From positions 9,245,501 to 9,309,500 of the forward strand of contig JAXDDX010000001.1 of assembly GCA_034670405.1 (NCBI GenBank): DNA of 64,000 bases, in the 5' to 3' direction. Numbering within the stretch: the first letter of the stretch is position 1; each line of letters starts with the position of its first letter. The DNA comes from Hoplostethus atlanticus. Lineage: Eukaryota; Chordata; Actinopteri; Trachichthyiformes; Trachichthyidae. Shown one piece after another: positions 11,096 through 24,300 of the stretch. The translations under genes and the position numbers were made by a program. The notes under the pieces were generated by a model that made no database searches, was not told the DNA's origin, and saw only the letters and a program-made list of their open reading frames with translations.

Positions 11096-11435
11096 CGCTC
11101 GTCCCCCTTCTCGCGCCAACTGAGCCCAATCTTAAAACCATGAGCAGCCGCAGACAGATCATTCATTTATTTGAAAGGACAAGTCGCAGAATGATATAGA
11201 CTTGCGCTCTGCAGGAAAAGCGTCCTTGCACTGGAATACTGCTTTCGTCTGACAAATCTTCAATTACAAGAGATTCTTTCGGGGTTCTTGACCAGTGGAA
11301 TTAGGACAAAAGGGGGGAACTTGGGTTTTACAATTCAGTGATACTGTCATGCGCTGATATGGACAGAGAGGTGTGACTGACACGCAATTGTCAACTTTGA
11401 AATCAAAGACCAGCAAACGGACTTCAGCGGAGAGG

Positions 11436-11741
11436 ATGCATGTAGGTGAGTGTGACCATCCATATTCACATGAGGCGTTTCATGAAATGACTCTATGCTG
11501 AGTGTGGTGTGTGTGTTTGAAGGAGAGGGAAAGAGATGGGTTAGGGTTAGAGAGATGAGGGGTCCGTGTTGACCTATATTATCAGACATGTTTTGATACG
11601 ATAGGAGCAGTTTTCCTCTTATTGTCATGGTTTTGAAGAACATACCATAGACTATCTGTATCTGTTCTGGGCAAGTCTGTTGTATGGTGAACCGAGTTAA
11701 CAGTCCTGCGTGTCACGGTGCTGAAGTGACAGCTCTCGACA

Positions 11742-11776
<35 letters not shown>

Positions 11777-14700
11777 TTGTCTGCCTGTCTCTTTCTCTCA
11801 CAGTTCAACTCAATCCACTCTGCTTTATTGGCATGAAAGGAAATAACAATATTGCCAAAGCACCAAGATAAATTATCATCATTTTTACATGAAATCCCTT
11901 TCCCCCTTGCATCAGCATGTCTCTGTGTGGCTCAGTGCCTGGACTGTGGAGGACTTGGATTGCTGTGTCTTCAGTTCCTGCACCACACATTGAATATCAC
12001 TAGTCTATGCTATTAGTTATCTAAGTTATTAGTGTTTGTGTAGAAACAACAAATTAATTAATCCATTGAACAAAAACAAACAATTAAGTCCAACACACAC
12101 ACATATATTTAAACATAATAATAGTGACATAAATGAAAGAAGAATTAAATTGAATAAACGAAACAACAGGAACAGTAGAACAGACCAACAGAACAATCAG
12201 AGAACTATCATCTTGCTCAGACAGACAGACAGACAGACACATACTGGGCACAGAGCATTTGGGTTTCTCCCAGGAGAAAGGACAGCTTTTCTGCCCTGGG
12301 GATGTTGAAATTTGGTTAAAAAATTTTTTTTTTTGCGAATCTCTGTGTATTTATTACATTTGGTCAGAAAGTGCAGCTCTGTCTCTATTTGGTTTCGGTT
12401 GCAGTATTGGGGCTGAAACTACGTGACTGCTGTATTGTATCTTGTAGTTTGTCCATGGATGTTCACAATCTCTGATATACAAACAACAATATGCCACTTT
12501 GGTGAAAACTGAAAACAAAGTTTCGTGGCCCAGTTTAGTCTCTATATTTATCTCATATTTTATATAATAAGCACAAAAGTGGAACAAGATATGATTTCCT
12601 GGCACTACGTTGTTTTGGTTTTTTTAAATTCACCATTAGACATCCTCGCACAGCATTATTGCAGACAGCAGCTTGTCAAGGCACAGTGACAGCCCAGCAG
12701 TACACCACCTCACCAACTATGACAGTCTGGTAAAGCGTGGGCCGTCAACTCTCGTCCACTCTACTACTTATAAGCCTCCTAAAGTAAACAGAGGAGATGC
12801 AAAAAGAGGAGTACGGGTTTAAGCAAGCAGATGGTGGAAGCAACATTCCCTTATTCTCTCACAGTCAAGCTTTTGAACTTATATACATTCAGGGAAATTC
12901 TTGGAGAACGCAGCGAGACAGAAGCACAGGCACAAATCCTGCTAAGCTTCTCTCAACTTCTTTCATCCTTTGATTCTATTGTAGCCCCCTTCACACACTC
13001 TTGGTATCTTATTTTCCCTCCTTCTCATTCTTTTTGTAGTCTGGATATTTTTCCTATTCATCGAGGAGGGCTTTGCATTAGCACAAAAGACTAAAGGTAG
13101 GTTTGATATCTTCACTACGTCTTTTGACAGGAAGCTATATTAAATCAAGATAATTTCATTTGTTTCAAGTAGATGTATTTGTCAGGTTTTAATTGTTTTG
13201 ATATTATATTGATATTTCAAACATCCCAAAATACACACCTGACAGTATGTCATTTATTTCACGGTTGGTTGTCGTATTACATGTAGATGTGGGTGCAGCA
13301 CCAAAAGGTGTTAGGCCTACTCCGCGGTCCAGGCATCCTCGTCATTGTGGAAACTGGGTACGAAACACAGATAGTGGCATCTTCAGCTCCCCAAACTACC
13401 CAAACACGTACCCTCCCAACAAGGAGTGCCTGTACATACTGGAAGGTAACCAACACACACATCTGAACCTGCTTACTAAGTTTTCTGATTGTGTTAGATC
13501 AGCAGTAGTGGCAGTAGTGCTAACCCTGGTAACGGTGGTGGTGGTAGTGCATTTCACACAGGTCTTCTGTAGTTGCTGTAGTGTAATACATTTTTTATGT
13601 CATTTTGTGTCTCTCCTGCTTGCTCACCACCCCACTGCGCTCAGCCCTCCCCCGTCAAAGGATAGAGCTGTTGTTTGATGAGACTTTCTACATTGAGGCG
13701 TCATTTGAGTGCCGTTTTGACCACGTTGAGGTGCGGGATGGTCCTTTCAGCTTCTCGCCACTGATCAACCGCTTCTGTGGCTCAGCCAGTCCAGGACTTG
13801 TCCTCTCCAACGGACGCTTCGTTTGGATCCGCTTCTTCAGTGATGAGGAGCTGGAGGGGATTGGCTTCCAGGTCCAGTACAGCTTCACTGCAGGTAATAA
13901 TAGTAAATCTGATACTTTATTGACCCCCGTAAGGCAATGCTCTCTTCACTCCACACGGAGGTACGAGCACCAGGTCAGCTTCAGATAGTTCTGCAGGGTT
14001 GTGGCTTGAACCCAGGTCCGTCAGTTTAAGTGTTTTCTCCCTACTCACTGCGCCACCTTGGTACTCATCCAATGTTCATTAAGTCCGCTCGAATATGCTA
14101 TCAATCAAATTTATCTTCTGTTGCTGGTAAAGCCTCCAATTGTCTGATGTCAATCTCTGTCTCTGTCATTTTCCTTAAAGACCCTGAATTTCATCTGCAT
14201 GTAGGAGGAATCTTAAACCCTATCCCAGGTATAACAACTACGGGGCTTATATCACTTGAATACTTTCTGTAAGACATCTTTATTTATATGTGATGTAGTG
14301 TCACGACAGTGTAACTACGATATAAGTTTCTGTGTGTACGTGTGTGTGTGTGTGTGTGTGTGTGTCAGATTGTCAGTTTGAGCTGGCTGGGGCTGATGGG
14401 GTGATCCGTTCCAGTCAGGTGGAGGAGGAATATAAAGTGAGACCAGACCAGGCAGTGGACTGCATCTGGACTATACGCGCCCCAACAAACAACAGGGTAC
14501 AGCATTACATTTGTACATTTTAGGCATTTAGCTGATACTCATCCAGCCAACTGTAGAATAAGGTTAATTTCCAAGATCACAAGTACAAGTACAAGTACAA
14601 CAGCAAATAGTAAGGAGTGCAAGGATCGGTGTTTCTATCCTACGGCACATTTTGCATTCTCCATAGCGCTGTACTCTTTTATCCCCTATCGATTGTAATG

Positions 14701-17700
14701 TATTTGTACCATATCCTTTACATATGAATACATAGCCAATTCTAAATTTATTTCTAAACTGAAATAAATGCGCTTTACATTTTTTTATTATAAAACATTC
14801 AATGAAATTGCATCCATACTAACCCTAACATACAGTATGTGCACATATTAAGCCCACATATACATCTATAATCCAACAATCTACATAAGTGCAGATAATA
14901 CTGTCTTGAAATAATTTGTATCTGATCTCTTAATGCAATGATCCTTTTCCCATGGGACCTTTGTATCTTCTTGTGGTAAGATTAAATATACTGCACTGTA
15001 TAAATGTGAATAAAATGTATATCCCTCCTCTTTGATAACTCCAGATCTATCTGCGATTCTTGGAATACCAGATGGAGAACTCAAATGAATGTAAGAAAAA
15101 CTTTGTGGCTGTGTATGACGGCAGTAATGCCATTGAGGACCTAAAGGTGAGTGTTACACCAGGCTGCTTAATTGGAGCACCTCTCTATGATGTACTTTAT
15201 TTTTCACACATTATAGTCTTAGCTTTCAGGGTTTGTGCAGCTAGTCAATTAGATTAACTTGTAACTCGTATTCCATTTCTGCGTGCTTTATCTTTCTTTC
15301 CTTGTCATGCATGTTCCTTTTTAATAGATATCTTTAAAAAAATATATAGCAACTGTATTACGGAACTTGGCCACAGAAAATGGTGTGTGGTCTCTTGCAG
15401 GCCAAGTTCTGTAGTACAGTTGCTAATGATATCATGCTGGACACTGGAGTGGGTGTGGTGAGGATGTGGGCTGATGAGACAAGCCGTCTCAGCCGTTTTC
15501 GGATGCTATTCACCTCTTTCGAAGACCGTGAGTTTGTCTTCTAGGGTGTTCCTCTTTATCTCTGTGATTTTACATTTTTAGCAATGTTATCCATTGTCTT
15601 TTTCCATGGTATCTGCTGTGACAGGGCAATTACTTATTATGATATACAGTATATGGTATATGATTGCAAACAGATTTGCAATAGCACCCTCCTGAGGCAG
15701 TAATGCAACAAGCATTTAAAATTCAGGTTGTCAGGTTTTGGGTTTTTTGGTCACTTGTGTACTGAAATCTTAGTATATTCATGTCTATCCCTTATATTAC
15801 CACTATAAATATGTACATGCACTTTACTGCTATTTGCACTTCTGGTTAGATGCCAAACTGCATTTCGTTGTCTCAGTACTTGTACTCTGTGCAATGAAAA
15901 TAAAGTTGAATCTAATCTAAATCACCTGTATTTTTTTCAGCACCTTGTGCAGGCAGTGCATTCTTTTGCCATAGTAATATGTGCATCAACACTTCTCTGG
16001 TGTGCAACGGTATACAAAACTGTGTCTTTCCCTGGGATGAAAGCAACTGTAAAGGTACCATGGCAATCTATTATTTCTTCATTAAAAATCTGTTGTATTC
16101 TGCTGCTCTGTGCTGCGTTGTTCTGTGCTGTGCTGTGTTTTGTGTCGTGTCGTGTTGTGTCGTGTCGTGCTTGTCTAACATACTAGCCCTCTATGTTCAC
16201 TCTAGTGTATAACTCAAAAGCAGTTATATCAAATACTATATGTAATGGTAAATCAGTGTTTCCTTTTGGCTGGAACATCATGATCACATTGCCTTTGAGG
16301 CCTTTCTAACCAAAAGGTCTTCTAGGCCTTTTGACTGTTATGGGCTGTTAAGTACCTCTCCAATTGATTGTGATGGCTGTAAATCAATTCTTCGGCTTTT
16401 AGTGAGGGAAGATCTGAAATGTTCCTGGCAGCCAAAGACACTGTTACTCATGAGGGGGATGACAAAAGCTAGTTCGCATTGAATGCACTGCAGGGTTCTT
16501 GGGAGTATTAAACAAAGGCAGAAACAGAGATAGCAGTTCACAGGTGCAGTACTATTTAAGTTCTTTACAGGGGTTACCAACAGTCCAGTGGGAGCATGTG
16601 AAATATGGTGTCTAGAAAGAAAAAAGGAACAAATATATACGCAGGCCATCACTGTAATTAATAATATCAATATCAGCAATATCTATAACAATTAACATTA
16701 GCATACAGGGCTTAAATAATGGTTAACAAATACACATAAAATGCCTGCATTATTATCTCAAGAGTTGCAGAAGACATGAAGGCTGTAAGTGGTGCTTGTT
16801 GCAGACAGCTCTGATAGGAAGTAGGCCTGTGTCAATGTGATTGCTGCAAGATCAGCTCATTTTCCCAGTTGCTTTTTGTAGCCTAGCACATCGGTAAGGC
16901 AATTCCAGTAGAGGCCCAAAGTTAGTTCCTGTTGGTCTGGATGATTATGCCTAAGCCTCAGTGATTGGAGGCAAGTGGGCAATGGCTGAAGACTAGTTGC
17001 TCGCCCATTAGCTTCTAACTGCCCAGTCTTCACAAGATAAATAAATGATGTACACTTTTTTTCCTCCCTCGCATTCTCTCTCTGTCACACTCTCTGTCTT
17101 TTCCATCACCCAGAAAAGAAGAGCAAAGGTGTATTCCACTATATCACAAAGACTCACGGAACAATAATTGGTGTGTCTACAGGAGTGGTGCTGCTGCTCC
17201 TTGTTGTCTCCATCCTGGTGCAAGTGAAACAGCCGCGCAAAAAGGTAATTCAGACATGTCACATCATATTGTTTGGTATCATGACACAAAACCTTGGCAC
17301 AAAACCTTGGCAAATGCATTTCAATCCTATTTCCAAGGTGTTGGTACGTAAGAACAATCTATTCCACCGGGCTGACTTCCAGGAGGTGTTTGACCCTCCT
17401 CACTATGAACTCTTTACTCTCAGAGATAAGGTTGGTTTGAATAGATCTATACATGATGATTTATACATGATGGTTTTCTTTTAATAAATGTGCATTTGTT
17501 TTAGCAATATATAGAAATTATGTATTATGTAATACTATGATGCATCCCTGTTAGGAGATGTCTGGTGACCTTGGAGAGTTGTCAGAGGAGCTGCAATCTC
17601 TGCAAGCTCTAAGGCGCTCCTCATCAGCCTCACGCTGTATTCATGAACACCACTGTGGCTCCCAGGCCTCCATCAACTCCATCAAGCCCTGTCAAGGTGT

Positions 17701-18004
17701 ACCTGCCATGGGTATGGGATCCATGGAGCTTCCCCCTTTTAGAGGGGACTTCCAGAGCGGCTTACCTCCCTTCCGGGGTTTGAACAGCAGCCTGCGGAAG
17801 AAGAGCTGGCCCAGTATGAAAACAGGCCGAATGGAGGAGCAACATGGGATGGGAGATAGGGGACTGGGGCGGCAGGATAGAGTGATGGAAGAGGAAGAAG
17901 AGGAGGAGGAGGATGGAAGATATGATATGTATGTGCGCAGAGCAGGAAGTAGAAGAGGGAACTGTGAAATGGCCCAGCAGAGATCCTTGTCCATGGACTT
18001 CTGA
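11436..18004 (+). CDS. neto2: Neuropilin and tolloid-like protein 2 (kainate receptor auxiliary subunit), complete
   Basis: Twelve coding exons, phases all joining, 555 aa: 11436-11445, 13040-13096, 13287-13445, 13645-13893, 14181-14228, 14369-14496, 15045-15146, 15401-15527, 15941-16054, 17114-17244, 17338-17430, 17555-18004. Residues 1-19 form a signal peptide (WIFFLFI core, cut after ALA before QKTK, as in human NETO2). CUB1 is about 43-158, then the short GGILNPIP linker exon, CUB2 about 176-293, an LDL-receptor class A module about 296-331, one membrane helix about 348-367, and a cytoplasmic tail. The tail keeps [12 protein letters not shown] and [14 protein letters not shown]. It ends in LSMDF like NETO2 (SISIDF), not in the TRV PDZ ligand of NETO1; that decides the paralog. 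The protein modulates kainate receptor gating and trafficking at the postsynaptic membrane. Oddities: only 10 coding bases in exon 1, and a run of eight Glu near residue 512. Whether it is the a or b teleost copy cannot be told. Confidence 0.9.
11741..11776. repeat. (CT)n-(AT)n microsatellite in neto2 intron 1
   Basis: Short CT run followed by an AT run. Confidence 0.85.
13900..14060. repeat. Dispersed repeat remnant in neto2 intron 4
   Basis: The segment contains GATACTTTATTGACCCCCGT and then GGCAATGCTCTCTTCACTCC. It is related to the copy in the neto2 3' UTR near 18212, where the same core is followed by a similar CACAGGGAGGT stretch. It starts seven bases after the exon 4 donor. Confidence 0.55.
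14337..14366. repeat. (GT)n run forming the polypyrimidine region before neto2 exon 6
   Basis: GT dinucleotides run directly into the acceptor TGTCAG at 14363-14368. Length change here could affect splicing of the first CUB2 exon. Confidence 0.8.
14509..14660. repeat. Degenerate LINE/SINE tail (CATTTAGC... family) in neto2 intron 6
   Basis: ATTTTAGGCATTTAGCTGATACTCATCCAG resembles the tail of the L2-like LINE at 32.9 kb (CATTTAGCAGACGCTTTTATCC), followed by a short ACAAGT tandem run near 14580. An old, diverged insertion. Confidence 0.5.
16080..16175. repeat. GTGCT/GTCGT pentanucleotide-like repeat in neto2 intron 9
   Basis: Irregular CTGTGCTG units are followed by TGTCG units repeated about five times. 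Confidence 0.7.
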
Positions 18005-18893
18005 AAAGAAGTTGCAATGAGGAAGACAAAGACGATGCAGTAAATATTCAGGCATGTTTTTTAGTGAAACAACCTTTCCATAGACTGTGCCTCAATTTGT
18101 GGACAGAACAATGCACATTTACAGGAGAAAGGAAGAAGAAAGGAGACCCCTTATCCACTTCACTGATTCTCATCTAACACCAGAGAGGATCTGGGTCTCC
18201 AAAAAACAATTGTGATATTTTATCGACCCCCACAGGGAAATTCTCTTCCCCTCCACAGGGAGGTTGAAGTGCAGGATCAGCTACAGAGCAGTGCCCTGGA
18301 GGTTCAGGACACTTTAAAGGACGGTCTCTACTCTACACTGCCCTGCCACCCAACAGTTTTTTAAGGATTGATCTTAGATACAGACTGCTTTGATTCTGTT
18401 CCAGCCCATGGCTGGAATAGCTGAGTATGTATACCATAATACTGAGAGTTGCTGTTAACTGCTGTAACTCTTAACTGAATGTTTCATTTCACAATACAGC
18501 TATTGTAATATAGGTCTGCAATAGAAAATTCATTAGTATAAAACTGTAGAGAGACAATATTGTTAATAACTCTCTTGTTCTCTATATATTTTGTAGAATA
18601 CCCTTGTTGTTTGTTGAAAGGCAAAAATATTTCACATCTCCATTATTCATACTCATTACCCGGTATTAAACACAGAGCACCTAGATTGCTGCATCATTTC
18701 CTTAGGAAAGTTTTCACCTTGCCTTTCACCTTGCCTACCACATGATGTCAGATATGAAATCCCCTTTGACAATTGTGCAGTCACTTTTTACTAGGCATCA
18801 GTGGTATGTTCATAAAGCTTCTTCTAAAAGGTGTGTCTTACTGGCATCCTAGTAGGAATGCCGCTCATACAGAAGAAAGGTAGAAGCAATAAA
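18005..18893 (+). other. neto2 3' UTR with polyadenylation signal
   Basis: A/T-rich sequence follows the stop codon, including a copy of the ACTTTATTGATCC repeat at 18212-18260. AATAAA at 18888-18893 is the best candidate for the 3' end. No other ORF is supported. Confidence 0.5.
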
Positions 18894-20811
18894 CAACCAA
18901 TGTATGATAATATATAACCAGATTTTATCACCAAATGCATCCAACTGTTGCCGTACTCATTTTTGTGTAATCATAAACTTTATGCAGGTGACTTTGAAAC
19001 TGTATTTTTGTTCGGCTGTTTCATTTTCGTTTGGGACTTTACACAGACTGGATGTAACTAATGGGTTACCAGATGTCAAACTACCTAATGGAGAGGAAAC
19101 AATAAATTATGGCAGATGGGCTGTTCATGAACAATATTGAGAAAACAAATAACCAAAAAAGAAACTTATAATATAAAAATGGAGCAGTGTAAGTGCCAGT
19201 AATGACCTTAGAAACACAAGTTGAGTGTGGAAAGGTTCCTGATATTAGTTTCTAGTAAAGGAGCAGTTATCAGCACACACAGATACAAACACGTGAACAT
19301 GCATACCTGTGGGTACTGTTGATGCCAATTTCCTGTCATGCATATGGTATTTGACCTAGCTCAGTCTGATATAGCCAAGAATAAACAATACAGACCCAGG
19401 TTGCTCAAACAATAAGGATTGGTCTGGTGGCACCCAGCCAACTTTTTACCTTTGACAGAAGAAAACAATGTCACCATGCAGCTGATTAATACTGGAAATG
19501 GGTCATTCGTGCTGACTTGTCTGTCCAAATGCTTTCTTAAGTTGTCCTTAACCTAGAAGACACAAGATTAATCACACACTTTTAAAATCTTTATCTTACC
19601 CAGGTGTATTCGCTGAGTATGCATGTCCCTTTTTTTAGCAACGCCCTGGTGCACACTCATTAATTATATCACATGCTATCTATGTAAAGGTATGATATCT
19701 AGGACACCTCAGATGATGGACTGCTCAAAGGGGATTGGATTTAGGTCAATAGGTGATGCATTAGGCTATTTAAGACAGCCAAATGAATCTGTGATGACTA
19801 TTCGTATTGTCAGTGTACAATGGTTTTCAATTAAATCTGAATTGAGCAGAATGGGAAAATACAACTTTCTCTGACAGTACTATTCCTGACGATTGGTACA
19901 ACTGATATTGAATAGTTTACACTGTTACAAGCCTTATATTTCTGTTATGATACAAAAATACCCCAGGCAGGTGTCTGTGGGAACCTACGCAAAGCAACTG
20001 TGCATAGTCACAACTAAGCTAAAATAAATGTGAGGTCAGATGCGATTGCTTTACAGTAGATGTAGCCGGTCAGGTGATCACTTACATAAAAACCAACCAA
20101 TACACCTGCACCCGCTGCCACTTGTCAACCATTAAAATAGAGTTAGAGTCCTATAAAGACTGTACTCTGCACTTTAACTACTGCCATACCTCCACAGAGA
20201 TCCACATGCTTACATATGGTGGGGTTGGACACATTGTAACACTTTTTAATAACGGGAATAAAACAACACAGACACTTATTGGTTCATTCAAGTCACAAAA
20301 ACAATTCAGCCCCTCTCTTGTCTTTTCCACTTCCATCAAATGTGCATTTTCAAACTATTTAAACATGACTTGACTTATATTATTTGACGAGGATATATCA
20401 ATAATGAAATTGGTTATGAAACTTTTACATTTTCTTGTAACTTAAACATTTTTAACTTACAATATTATGACATGATGGTGTTGTATGTCTCGTGTGTGAC
20501 CTCAGCTTCATAACCCCACATTATCTTTTTACAAGATGCTTTAACAGTTGTCGTTACAGACGGAACAGAACAGACTGTTTATTATTTCTCGCGTCTGACA
20601 CAAATCAGCACTCATTACTCTTCCAACACTTATATGAGTTTGAGATCGAACTCTGGGTTGTCACAGGTGACACAAGTTCATGAAATGATAACTTTAATAG
20701 CAATTTATGCCAGGCTGGCAGGCAAGTTTCCCCTCATTCTAGCCTTGAACCATCAAGCGTGGAAGGACAATTGTTCAACAAGGGAATAATAAAGAATTGT
20801 CTGAAAGGCTG
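18894..20811. other. Intergenic interval between the neto2 and tmem116 3' ends
   Basis: About 1.9 kb of A/T-rich sequence between two convergent genes. Open frames here, such as 20074-20373, have no recognisable domain. I see nothing else in it. Confidence 0.5.
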
Positions 20812-20817
20812 TTTATT
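20812..20817 (-). terminator. Polyadenylation signal of tmem116
   Basis: AATAAA on the minus strand (TTTATT on plus) lies about 490 bases after the tmem116 stop codon and is the nearest strong candidate. Confidence 0.5.
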
Positions 20818-21304
20818 GAACAGTATAAATAATATATGACAAAACATAATAAAACAGAAAAAGAATCACACAGTACAGTAAAAACCAAGTGAACTTCAAA
20901 ATGAAACTAAGATATTCTAAATCTACAGTACAGTAATAGTGTACAAATAAATATATTCTTCACAATTCAGCCAGGAGTGCTTTTTTGGTCCTCAGTTACA
21001 CTAAAAAGTATAGCTAATATATACTTAATCCTCAATTTGCTCACTAGGATAACAAAATCAACAGCTGCAATTAAAAGCAGTGCATCAGTCGTTGCTTTGG
21101 TGAACAGTCAATCTGTTTCCTTCATCCCTTTGCTCCATGCTTTCTCATCTTCATTTCTCTAGTGAGAGAAAGAGTAGATCTGATGTCAACATTATATTCC
21201 CAAAGTTAGAAAGTGTGTGTAGGGGGAGTCTTCCTCAGGCCTGTATCTTTGTGCCACAGCACACCAATGTCTCCAAATGTGTTTAAGGTCACGGGGTAAA
21301 GAGT

Positions 21305-24300
21305 CTACATGGGCTCATCAAGTGATTCATCAAAGAAGGCTTGGCGGTCATGTGCCACCAGGGGTGTGGTCTCCCCTAGAACAGCCTCAGTAAAGTTGGG
21401 CCGTCTCCAGGCGTAAACCATGCTGTTCAGGAAGCCTTGCAGAGACACAGTCGCCTGCCTGAAACACAAACATAATGCTATAGCTATCAACTCAATCATC
21501 AAATGAAATTTAAAGTTTCTCTTATCATTCTTCAGTTATTGGAAATCAGGGGTTTTCTTCTGAAGCATACCTGTAGGATATAAAGGCCAAAGAGACTGTG
21601 CTGTTGAACCTTCGTGAGTGTAGTAAGGGTAGACAGGACAACAAGCACAAGAGCTATGGGGAGGAAGGAATACAGCAGGTCAATCTGATGTTGATTTAAA
21701 GTAGATGAAACTGAATTCCGAAAGCATGAAGTGTGTCCATGCGTGTGTCTGTGTGCATTGTACTTTGAGAAACTTTGTGTTTTCTTGTACCTGGTACCCA
21801 ACAGATTATGATGACCAGCACCATATTACGTGCTGTGGAGAAGAATCTTTTCAGTCTCCTTCTTGAACGTCCATCTCCCTCCACAGGGGAACAGTCCCTC
21901 TTGCTCGTGTCTTTGATACCATCTGCCAACCTTATAGTAAATGACCTGCAATGGGAAGCACAGAAATAACTCCATAAATACATAGTCTACTTTCAACACA
22001 TGTAAATAACAGGCTAACATTTAATACTATGTAATACTATGACAACTATTATCTGTCTTTAGGCAGAGTTTTTCAGCAAAGTTGCAAGAAAAAAGCAGTA
22101 AATCAAAAATGACCAACTTCCTCTTAAACTAATGTGAATGTTTTTGACTTACTGAGCAAGACACCAGCACAGGTATCACAACAATGAAGAGGAAAACTCG
22201 GATGAAAGTGTCATGGATTATCTCCTGGGAAAAAAATAGTCACGTTAGCACTCATGCATTTACATCGTGGGACTGTCAATTTCTTTGCATTGCTCGTGAG
22301 TTGAAGCTGCCTTGCATTTCTTATACTCACAGGACTCGAGCAGGGATCGGTCCAGATATGTAAGAACAGAATACAGCTAGCAAAACAGACAATCAAAAAG
22401 GTCAAGAAGGTCAAGATCTTTGTTGTTACTCCATTAACATGGTAACAACTTTCAAAGAATGACTGTGTATGAAAACAAAATTTCCAAGACATCAAAGGCT
22501 ACATGTTCACCTGGTGCAATATTTGCTATCGTCAAAGTCAATCCCATTTGCTGATCCATCACTGGGTGGAAACAGCAATGCGGGTGTCAGGTAGGAAGTG
22601 AGCACATATGCTACATATATTGCAATGGGTATCAACCTGTGATATTGGACAGACAGAGAGAACGAAAGAGAGAGAGACAGGCAGACAGATTCAAATTGTG
22701 TACCAGGAGTAGCATACACAGGACTGGTAAAGTAGTTAAAGGGATGAATGACAATGTTTAAAGAAAGGTGGTTAGTAAACTTACCACACAGTGGCATATA
22801 GAGGTACAGCTACTACTCTCCTTCTACACTGGGACTGTAAACCAAGACAGGAGGAGAGAAAGGGAATACGAAAATAGTTACTGAATCAGACATGCCAGTT
22901 CTTGCACACATAACAATCCACAAATGATGACAAGAGGCATGTGGGTCCTCACCTGTTCCCCCTCATCCTCTGCAGGGGTTGCTCTCCATCCTTGAATTGC
23001 GTTCTTGGATTTCCATGCATAAACCACCACCAGCAGAAATGAAACAAAATAAAATGTCTGGAACAGAAAAAGCAATGCACAAACACAGACACACACACAC
23101 AGAAACAGCAGTCAGTATGACTCAATTGTGATCGAACTCACTGTCTACTCTAGAAATACCGAGCCATGCAAGGAGCAGTGGATCCACAGATCTTCTCATC
23201 CATACCATAAACACAAGGTACAATTTATGAGCTTTGGGGTAAATGTTCTGAAATTAATCACATTGTAGTTTTGTAGCCCCAGCATTTAGCATATCACATT
23301 AGAGACGTCCATTCTGTGTCTTTTTTGTGTCATTTTGATATGATTTTCCAAAACTAGGTTCACTGCACTGCAGACTTGATGGAATTGCATTGGTTTTGTA
23401 TCAATAAAGCAGTAAATGCATATTAAATGTGGAGGAAATTATTCTTTTCATGTTTGGGGTCAACTTACTTTCAGTTAAATTCAAGTTAAATTCAAAATGT
23501 AAATTGAATTGACGTGTCATCTACAAATGATACAGTTTCCATCCTCAGTTATTTCTGCTTAGATTAAATATTGAAGCTTTAAATAGCTAAATATTTTCCA
23601 TATCTGCTTTCTGAAAGAAATCCACTTCCTGAACGGACTGAAATCGAGAAACCCGAACACTGTTTGTTTTCTACATCACATTCTTTTGTTGTCTCTGATT
23701 ATTGCATACTGCATTCCCCTGAACTCCTATCACTGTAAAATATAATATAAAGCCAGAAGATTGATCATTTAAACCATGTAGTTCATACCAGGCTTAGAAG
23801 AATATTTTAATACTTTTACTTCCTAACATTTGAAAACTATATATTGGAATGCAATATGCATCTTCGCCTCTCTGTCTGACTGAACAATATAGTGGCCTTT
23901 GCATGGCTGAAGACATTACACAGCAAAACTGCTCCCCACCGTGCTGTGCAGATGCAACATAAAAGAACACTACGTTCTGCCTTATTTTATCACTAGGATA
24001 ACAAGGCACTTCTCAGTGACTCAGGGAAAATCCTCTAATGAGCTTTTGTGATGTGATAAGATATCGAGACAATAATATGACCCCCAACCCCCTGATCTAC
24101 ACATACTTCAGGTAGCAAATTTCAAAATCCACCAGGACCATGTTGCCCATGACTCCCCTTTTCTCCATTCCTCTCATTCTTGTCTCGCTAAAGAAAACAA
24201 ACTTCAGAGTTGAATGCTTCCTCCACAATCTTGAGAATTGGTTCACTCATAGATGTACCGAGCTCTGTCATATAGTCTATGAGACTGAGAGTGGCTGTGC

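Larger units (their letters stand above)
3803..11435. other. Gene-poor, microsatellite-rich interval upstream of neto2
   Basis: About 7.6 kb without a coding segment I can support. The longest open frames (5283-5666 minus, 7891-8373 plus, 9090-9503 minus) are either translations of CA/GT and GA repeats or lack any domain, codon bias or splice context. The stretch holds several GT/CA microsatellites, A/T-rich unique sequence, one 5S-rRNA-like SINE remnant and, at its right end, the neto2 promoter and 5' UTR. Conserved non-coding enhancers of neto2 could lie here but cannot be recognised without alignment. Confidence 0.6.

Noticed and set aside
16338..16679. 113-codon minus ORF inside neto2
   Set aside because: Lies wholly in intron 9 and has no family features.
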